Positions 57,836 to 64,000 of a stretch of DNA of 64,000 nucleotides are shown piece by piece. This DNA is from CAVWZH01 sp963765285 (GTDB lineage: Bacteria; Acidobacteriota; Terriglobia; Terriglobales; Acidobacteriaceae). The DNA lies in assembly GCA_963765285.1 (NCBI GenBank), contig CAVXVR010000003.1:496001-560000 (forward strand), written 5' to 3'. The notes under the pieces were generated by a model. The model saw only the letters and a program-made list of their open reading frames with translations, had not been told where the DNA came from and searched no databases. The translations under genes and the position numbers were made by a program. Within the stretch, counting starts at the first letter, position 1. The number at the start of each line of letters is the position of its first letter.

Positions 57836-59740
57836 ATGAACACGGAGATTATTCGATTTGAAGATTTTGAGCTGGACCGTGGCGCCTTCGAACTCCGCCA
57901 GCGCGGCCGCGTGGTGCGACTCGAGCGGATACCTTTGGAACTGCTCTTCTTCCTCGCGGAGAACCCCGGACGTCTGCTGACCCGGGAGCAAATCCTGGAG
58001 CGTATTTGGGGGAAGGACGTCTTTGTCGATGCGGACAACGGCATCAACACCGCCGTACGCAAAATTCGGCAGGCGCTGAAAGACAATCCGGAAAATTCCC
58101 GCTTTCTGCAAACCGTCCCGGGCAAGGGCTACCGTTTTGCCAAGTTCGAAGTCGTGGATAAGAAGCCCGAAGTTGTCTCAGCCGTCGAGCAAACTACCAG
58201 CCCAAGCGCAGCAAAAAAAGAAAGAGGAAGAAGGCGACTCTGGCCTTTATGGCTGGGTGTGGCGGTCTTATTGACGGTCGCGGCCATCGTTGCTCGGCCC
58301 CTGCTGCGGCGAAAAGCGGCTCCCAGTTCAGGGAAGGAGATGCTGGTGGTACTGCCCTTCGTAAACCTGAGTGGGGACCCGCAGCAAGATTACTTCGCGG
58401 ATGGAATGACGGAAGAAATGATCACCCAGTTGGGAAGTCTTGATCCGCGGCACCTGGGCGTGATCGCGCGTACTTCGTCAATGCAATACAAGGGCGCTCG
58501 AAAGAATACAGCGCAGATCGCGCAAGAGCTTGGGGTCGACTATCTGCTCGAGGGCAGCGTCCGCCGGGAAGGCGAACGGGTGCGGGTGACAGCGCAGTTG
58601 ATTCAGGCCCGCGACCAGACCCATGTGTGGGCGGGCAGCTTTGACCGCGAACAAGCCGACGCCGTGAAGTTGCAGAGCGATGTGGCGCTTGCGATTGCCG
58701 ACAAGATCGAATTGACCCTGTCCCACGAAGTGCAGGAACGGTTGGCCGAAGCGCCGCCGATCAACCCCGAGGCTCATCTCGCGTATCTGCAGGCCCTTCA
58801 AGTGTGGGATCTGCGCACCAAGCAGGGAGCGGAGCGAAGCATCGCAGCCCTGCAACGGGCCATTTCCCTCGATCCTAATTACGCGCTGGCCTACGCAGGA
58901 TTGGCGCGGGTTTACAGCCTGGCCCCGATCACGGACGTTCTGTCAGCACAGGAGGCCATGCCCAAGGCGCGGGAAGCGGCCTCGCGGGCCATTGCACTCA
59001 ACGACTCGCTCGCCGAAGCGCACACGGCGCTCGCCTTCGTTAAGGCGCACTACGACTACGACTGGCCCGGCGCGCAACGCGAGTATTTACGCGCGCTGGA
59101 ACTCAATCCCAACGATGCGTACGCCCATCTTTTCTATTCCAACAGTTATCTCTCTCCCTTGGGGCGTCACGAGGAAGCCATCGTCGAGATGAAGAAGGCG
59201 ATCGAACTCGACCCGTTTTCTCCGCCGGTCCAGTCGTTCCTGGGCAGGACTTATCTTTGGGCCCGGCGGTATGACGAGGCATTGGCACAAAACCTGAAGT
59301 GCAACCAAATGTTCCCAAATTTTGCCATCAGCCATGAGCGACTGGCTCATTTGTACACGTATACCGGCAAATTCCAGGAAGCGATCCTGGAGGAAAGTAA
59401 GGCACGGTTGCTGGCAGGCGAGGATTCGGAGGCTGTTTCCAGGAAAGAAAATTCTCTCCGGAGGGCCTGGCAATCGGGCGGTTCTCGCGGGTACTGGCAG
59501 CAGGTGCTGCAACTCACCCGTCTTCCGGACAATCCGCCGGAGGCCTACACCTCGGCGTACGGACTGGCCATCGTTTACGCGCGCTTGGGTGAAAAAAAGG
59601 AGGCGATCCAATCCCTGGAAAAAGCCTATGAGGAGCGAGTGTTGGCCATGACGGAGATGGGAGTTGAGCCGGCGTTCGATCCCTTGCGGTCGGATCCGCG
59701 ATTCCAAAGTCTGCTCCGCCGCGTTGGCCTGGCACACTGA
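57836..59740 (+). CDS. CadC-like winged-helix regulator with TolB-like and TPR domains
   Basis: A 634-residue membrane regulator. Residues about 1-105 form an OmpR/CadC-type winged helix (LLFFLAENPGRLLTREQILERIWG and VRKIRQALKDNPENSRFLQTVPGKGYRF). A transmembrane helix (about 138-160) follows, then a TolB_N-like domain (LVVLPFVNLSGDPQQDYFADGMTEEMI) and TPRs (LQRAISLDPNYALAYAGLARVYS). It probably couples a periplasmic signal directly to DNA binding, as CadC does. Its target genes are unknown. Confidence 0.9.
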   Translation: MNTEIIRFEDFELDRGAFELRQRGRVVRLERIPLELLFFLAENPGRLLTREQILERIWGKDVFVDADNGINTAVRKIRQALKDNPENSRFLQTVPGKGYRFAKFEVVDKKPEVVSAVEQTTSPSAAKKERGRRRLWPLWLGVAVLLTVAAIVARPLLRRKAAPSSGKEMLVVLPFVNLSGDPQQDYFADGMTEEMITQLGSLDPRHLGVIARTSSMQYKGARKNTAQIAQELGVDYLLEGSVRREGERVRVTAQLIQARDQTHVWAGSFDREQADAVKLQSDVALAIADKIELTLSHEVQERLAEAPPINPEAHLAYLQALQVWDLRTKQGAERSIAALQRAISLDPNYALAYAGLARVYSLAPITDVLSAQEAMPKAREAASRAIALNDSLAEAHTALAFVKAHYDYDWPGAQREYLRALELNPNDAYAHLFYSNSYLSPLGRHEEAIVEMKKAIELDPFSPPVQSFLGRTYLWARRYDEALAQNLKCNQMFPNFAISHERLAHLYTYTGKFQEAILEESKARLLAGEDSEAVSRKENSLRRAWQSGGSRGYWQQVLQLTRLPDNPPEAYTSAYGLAIVYARLGEKKEAIQSLEKAYEERVLAMTEMGVEPAFDPLRSDPRFQSLLRRVGLAH

Positions 59741-59752
59741 CCAAGAAAAAAA

Positions 59753-59784
59753 GCCCCGATCCTGTCGTTTGACAGAATCGGGGC
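59753..59784. terminator. Bidirectional terminator
   Basis: A long stem (GCCCCGAT and CTGTC paired with GACAG and ATCGGGGC, one mismatch on each side, loop GTTT) is followed by AAAAT on the plus strand and by T-rich sequence on the minus strand. It serves the two genes that converge here. Confidence 0.8.
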
Positions 59785-59797
59785 GAAAATACCTTGC

Positions 59798-62700
59798 TCA
59801 GTTCGAACGCGGCGTGAAGATCTGCGTGTAACTGAGGTTGTCGATGTCGCGGAACATGGGTGTTCCCGGCGGCAGGTTCTGGGGTTGCGTAAACAGCGGA
59901 TCAAAGACGTAGTTACGCGTCCCAGGTTCGTACACGGTGCCACCACCGTTTTTGTCGGTGCCGGTGGCGTAGGTGGCGTAGTACATGCTCACCATGGATC
60001 CCTTGTAGTTGAGAGTCTGGCCGCCCCAGTTCTCCAACTGGCGCAGGAAGTTGTGCAAACCGCCATCGGTGCCGAAGTCACCCACAGCCCAGGCCAGACC
60101 GTTTACGGGGAAGTTAATGTTCTTCCCACCGGAGACAGCGACCCGATAATAGGTGGTTGTGGCCGGGCGTCCACCGTCCACGCTGGGCGAGTTCAAGCTT
60201 ACTATGTCGGACCAGTTGTTCGAGAGCACAGTAACCGCGTCTGCAATCACTGCCGCCGCGGAGTGCGCGGGCTCTGCCCCGGGAGGAGTTCCCCAAGTGA
60301 GATCGCCAGCGTTGGTGTTGTAGTCTCCAAGGATGTAAACCGGATTCTCGGAGCCGACAGTGAATCCGCCCTTGCCGTTGTCCGCGCGGACCGGCACATT
60401 GCCGAGTGAGCCATCGACCAGTTTCAAGGCATGGCGGGCGCCGCTGACCCAGTTTTTCTGGGCGATGGTGCAGCTCGGCATACGACCACCGGTCAGGTAC
60501 GGATCGGGTGTTACCGCCGCCGTTCAGTACCTTGCGGTTCACGCTATTCGCGGGAGTGTAAGCGGCACCGATGTACCCCAGACCCAGACCGAGGTTGCCA
60601 GCGCCGAAGTTGTCCAAAGCTTTATTATTGTTGACGTCTTCCGGCGACTGGGGCTTGCCGGCGGGGGTCGCTTGCAGCGCCCCGTCAGGCCTTCCGTTTG
60701 CATTCACCGTGTTGATGTCGTCTTCCAGGCCGGAGTCTCCGCTCTTGGTTCCAGCCGGATCCACCGGAGTGCCATTGGGATTGGGCAGCATACCTCTGCG
60801 GTCCGAGAAATACAGGACGTAGCCGTTCTGCTGGACATAGTCGACAGAAGTCCCGCTTCCAGGAATCGTGCCGTTGAGCCACCTTTGCAGGTTGCCTACG
60901 TCGAGTTCGACCGCATTCATCACACCCATGGGCGTGCAAGTTGCTCCCTGCTGGGTATCTCTCACTTCTCCTTCACGAGCGTCGTAGAAGTTGATGGGAT
61001 ACCAGTTGTACATGGTGGGACCGAAAGTTGCGTCCTTGCTGTCGCCATACCAGGCCGAGAGCGTTTTGGTGTCGACCGTAACCTCGGGCGGCCGGGCTTT
61101 GGTGCAGTTCCACACGCCGGCTATTTTGGCGCAGTTGGTGGGGCCAGCACCCTGGAAGTCGATCGCGCCATCGCCGTTGCGATCGGCAGGCTTCTGTAAA
61201 ATCAAAATCGCGTTGGGATTGATCGGGTTGCCCCCAGGCGCGGTGGGCGGCGTCGTGCCGCGAGCAAATCCCAGCTGCAACCATTCGTTGGTAATCCCGT
61301 GCCACGCTCCGCCCGCGTCGCGATATTCCACGCGCAGGTAGCCGTCAATCAAATTCCAGGTGTTAGTGGCGTTGGCGGCGGTAGGCGCGAAATAGGGATA
61401 CGGTGCATTGTAAAAAGGATTGGGCGCTGCCGGGCAAACCGGAGGATTGCCGGTGCACTGGCTCAAAGCCAGAGCCGGTGGCGCAACCGTCAGGCCGTTG
61501 TTGTTGGTATTTGCGGTCAGCGTGGTCAGGGGCGCGGCAGGCGGGCCCTGATCGTTGGTGAATGTGACGTTGGCCGCAGTTGGTTGCAGCGGCGCGTACG
61601 GCCAGTCAGGCGACAAGACTGGATTGGCCGCGGGAACCTGAGCGTTCGTCCATGTGCTGGTGTCCGGGTACGCCGTCGTCCCGGTGGCAAAGTAAGTGTT
61701 GTAGGTACCGCCGCTCGCCAGAGCAGGGAACCCGGCGGGGGTTGAAGCCGGAATGCCGTTGGGATTGCTTCCCGGCATGTTGGCAAGGCGGATATTATTC
61801 GCGTCGCCTACGCCGCCCGGAAGATCTGCAGGGGTGTCGGCCAGCAGCACGCGGATTTGCGCCTCGTTGTAGAGCCGCGCCGCACCAAGAGGTGTGGTGC
61901 TCGCTTCACCCGCTGGTGGTTGGCGAATAATTTCGTAAGGTTGTGGTCCACCAGCGGCTGCGCCCGCCCCATTCACAAAGGGAAGGTTCAACTGGTGCGC
62001 GCCAGTGCCTCCGGCCAGCCCGTAGTTGCCGTCGAGAATCCAACCGTTGAATGTACCCTTGGAGATTCCCTGCCAGGCCGGGTTGTTCTGCCCGGTAGTG
62101 GTCCACGTGTTTTGGGCCGCTCCGGAGGTCACACTGCTTTGGTCGGTGCCGTTGACCGTATCTAACCCCATATCCTTGCAGACAGGGGGTACGCGCGGTT
62201 GCGGCGGGTCACATCCCTGAGAGGCGATCGGCAACATCACGCTTCCCAAGTGGGCCGTCGCAGCTGTGGTATTGCTGTTCGCCAGTTCCCAGCGGATGAC
62301 GTTTCCCCAAACCGTGACCTTGTCATGGAAAGTGAGCACGCCTCCCGTGCCCTCAGCCACATACAAATCACCGTTCGTGTGGACGCGGCCATTGAAGTCA
62401 AGATTGGGGCCGGCGAAGAAGCTCAGATCGCCGTCTGAGAAGATACCGAACTGAAACACCGGAATCAGGGCCACTTCCACCTGGCGGGTCATGCTGACCT
62501 GGTCGCCCAAAGGGCGCTGCGCCGTGGCCGTTAAGTTCACTTTCAGCAACTGCGCGTAGAGTCCCTGGTTCTGACCACTTGAGATCTGCCCGAAGCTGCT
62601 CCACAACGTGCCGTCAGGATTGGTGACCGGAGTGAAATTGTAATCGGTATAGGTGATCGTCGGATCGTTGGTCGGAGGGTTAAGGCTCAGCGCCGTAATC

Positions 62701-62939
62701 TGGCCCACCGTGGGGGATTGGATGTTCTGGAACGTATTGGCCAGAGCCGAAGTCATGTTCTCGATGGCACCTTCGGCCGCATGATAGGAAACGTTGTGCT
62801 CCAAGTCGTTCCCGCCAACGCGACCTTCGGTGTTCACGGTCATGAGCAGGCCGATCGCGAGCCCCGACATCAGCAGCAGCAGAAGAAGAGCTGCGATTAG
62901 AGTGAATCCGCGTGAACGAGACTTAATGTTGCGCATCAT
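59798..62939 (-). CDS. Very large PilX-like type IV pilus assembly protein, one frameshift as read
   Basis: A protein of about 1046 residues. The prepilin leader RSRGFTLIAALLLLLLMSG fits a type III signal (cleavage after Gly) and PilX_N domain. The rest is Asn/Pro/Gly-rich and lacks known domains; a few Cys pairs may form disulfides. One extra base in a C-run (near 60506-60508) shifts the frame after RKVLNGGGNT. Beyond it the sequence resumes as DPYLTGGRMPSCTIAQKN. The length is far above the 200 residues usual for PilX, so it may be a pilus-tip protein. The ATG at 62939 follows GAGGAG. Confidence 0.8.
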
Positions 62940-63294
62940 GTGGCTCCTCAATTCCCCTCCCTACACAGGACCCGAAGGCCCGCAAAACCCTTTTGCTTCA
63001 ACCCAACCCGTGCTTGAAACCGACCTTCAGGGGGCGTCACGGAGACTGGCAGGGTCGAGCATATGTCGAGGTTTGGGGCGCGTCAAAACACCGAAGTCAC
63101 GCGAAGCGGTGACCGTTCTTCGGTAACGTTACTTGTGGGTGACGGATGGGTGACGGATGACGAGAACGCAAAGGCGACGTGATCGATGGTTCAAAGATGG
63201 AGTTCGTCGATTGCAGCAAGCGAAGGAGACGGGTAGCGGGTGAACCCCAGATGAGGCGAAGGACCGCGACCCTTGGGTTGAAGAAAGAACAGAA
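62940..63294. other. Intergenic region with two 11-base tandem repeats
   Basis: 355 bases between the PilX-like gene and tRNA-Val. GGGTGACGGAT occurs twice in tandem at 63137-63158. No gene is visible; it likely contains the promoter of the PilX-like gene. Confidence 0.5.
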
Positions 63295-63369
63295 TGGTGG
63301 GCGCTATAGGATTCGAACCTATGACTTCCACCGTGTGAAGATGGCACTCTACCGCTGAGTTAAGCGCCC
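63295..63369 (-). tRNA. tRNA-Val(CAC)
   Basis: A 75-base cloverleaf with encoded CCA. The acceptor GGGCGCU pairs with AGCGCCC, the D-arm ACUC pairs with GAGU, and the anticodon loop UUCACAC within stem CCAUC/GGUGG places CAC at 34-36, reading GUG. No duplicate fragment of this tRNA was found in the window. Confidence 0.95.
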
Positions 63370-63665
63370 CACTCGATGCCGCTATATTGTAGCAAACGAA
63401 ACAGTTTTCGGCGGACCGTGAGCGTGGTAGCCTGATCGTGCGCGACTCGGCCCATTTGTCCTTAATCAGGAGTTGCGCCGATGTCCGCCGGATGCCGAGC
63501 GAACCCAGACCCGCCAAAGTACCCGCAGCTCATAGTACCGAGGGCACTTCAAGCCCAAACGACGACTGTCGTGACCCGCAACTTTCAACTCCCGAAGGGG
63601 TTGAATTCGATGTGGGCAGCATAGCCGTAGATCGTCCATTCATGCATCGCGGATCGTCTACCCCG

Positions 63666-64000
63666 ATGAGCGCTACGCATAAGACGGAGGCGGCGGGATT
63701 TGGCCTCCCGGGCGAAGAACTGAGCGATGCGGAAGTGATGCTTAAGGTCAAGGCGGGCGATGATACCGCCTTCGAGTTCCTGGTGCAGAAGTACCGCCGG
63801 CCAATGGTGAGCTTCATGTACCGCATGGCGCATAATTCGGCGGTCGCCGAAGATCTGGCGCAGGAGGTATTTTTGCGGGTTTACCGGTCGCGGGCAAATT
63901 ATGAGGCGACCGCCAAGTTCACCACCTGGTTGTATCGCATCGCGACCAACCTGGGAATGAATCATGCGCGGGACACGCGACACGAGCGGCCGGAGAATAC
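63666..64000 (+). CDS. ECF sigma factor (RpoE type), cut by window edge
   Basis: The first 111 codons of an extracytoplasmic-function sigma factor. MSATHKTEAAGFGLPGEELSD opens it; region 2 follows with AFEFLVQKYRRPMVSFMYRM, LAQEVFLRVYRSR and FTTWLYRIATNL. An in-frame open stretch extends upstream to at least 63492, so a longer N-terminus is possible. The rest, including region 4, lies outside. Confidence 0.88.
   Translation, partial: MSATHKTEAAGFGLPGEELSDAEVMLKVKAGDDTAFEFLVQKYRRPMVSFMYRMAHNSAVAEDLAQEVFLRVYRSRANYEATAKFTTWLYRIATNLGMNHARDTRHERPEN

Overview
The window reads like chromosomal DNA of an acidobacterium (Acidobacteriota, probably a Koribacter/Terriglobia-type lineage). This is inferred from gene content and I could not run a taxonomic search. 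Typical of that phylum are a GWxTD-domain secreted protein, TPR-fused Ser/Thr kinases and CadC-like regulators, an S53 protease ending in Ig-like and anchor segments, a carboxypeptidase-regulatory-like beta-barrel protein, a large exported protein with ten Ig-like repeats, and a PilX-like protein.

Layout. 1-15 kb: end of an aldo/keto reductase, a cytochrome c/PQQ-type sugar dehydrogenase, an RND efflux pair followed by a diadenylate-cyclase-domain protein, a phospholipase D-like protein, an ABC exporter, a Tat-exported serine hydrolase, and a YeiH-type exporter beside an FMN 2-hydroxyacid oxidase. 15.2-28.6 kb: a genomic island. It is bounded on the left by a 53-base copy of the tRNA-Lys 3' end and on the right by the intact tRNA-Lys(CUU) gene with an integrase remnant. 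It carries arsR-arsM-arsC-acr3, a small-membrane-protein cluster, a tripartite RND/adaptor/TolC efflux system, an OsmC protein, a sigma factor fused to a zinc-binding anti-sigma domain, and a TPR protein. 28.7-48.7 kb: housekeeping and accessory genes, namely PilZ, TPR proteins, a cytochrome c gene opposite a MarR regulator with two matching operators, a beta-barrel protein, a GWxTD protein, a MacA/ABC-ATPase pair without a permease, deoC, a TPR kinase, a penicillin-binding transpeptidase, a HIT protein, a receiver-like protein with an Arg/Gly-rich head, and an EAL-HDOD protein. 48.7-64 kb: the S53 protease, a methyltransferase, the ten-repeat protein, a small exported protein, a winged-helix/TPR regulator, a giant PilX-like protein, tRNA-Val(CAC) and the start of an ECF sigma factor.

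The island looks like one metal and stress module. arsR controls arsenite efflux, arsenate reduction and arsenic methylation; the co-directional efflux and OsmC genes add export and peroxide or thiol-stress functions; the sigma/anti-sigma fusion may be their regulator.

Four long genes on the minus strand (ABC exporter, island RND pump, S53 protease, PilX-like protein) are interrupted by single-base frameshifts. Seven of the eight are one-base insertions, and homology continues cleanly on both sides of each. Base-level assembly error is the simplest explanation, so these genes may be intact in the organism.
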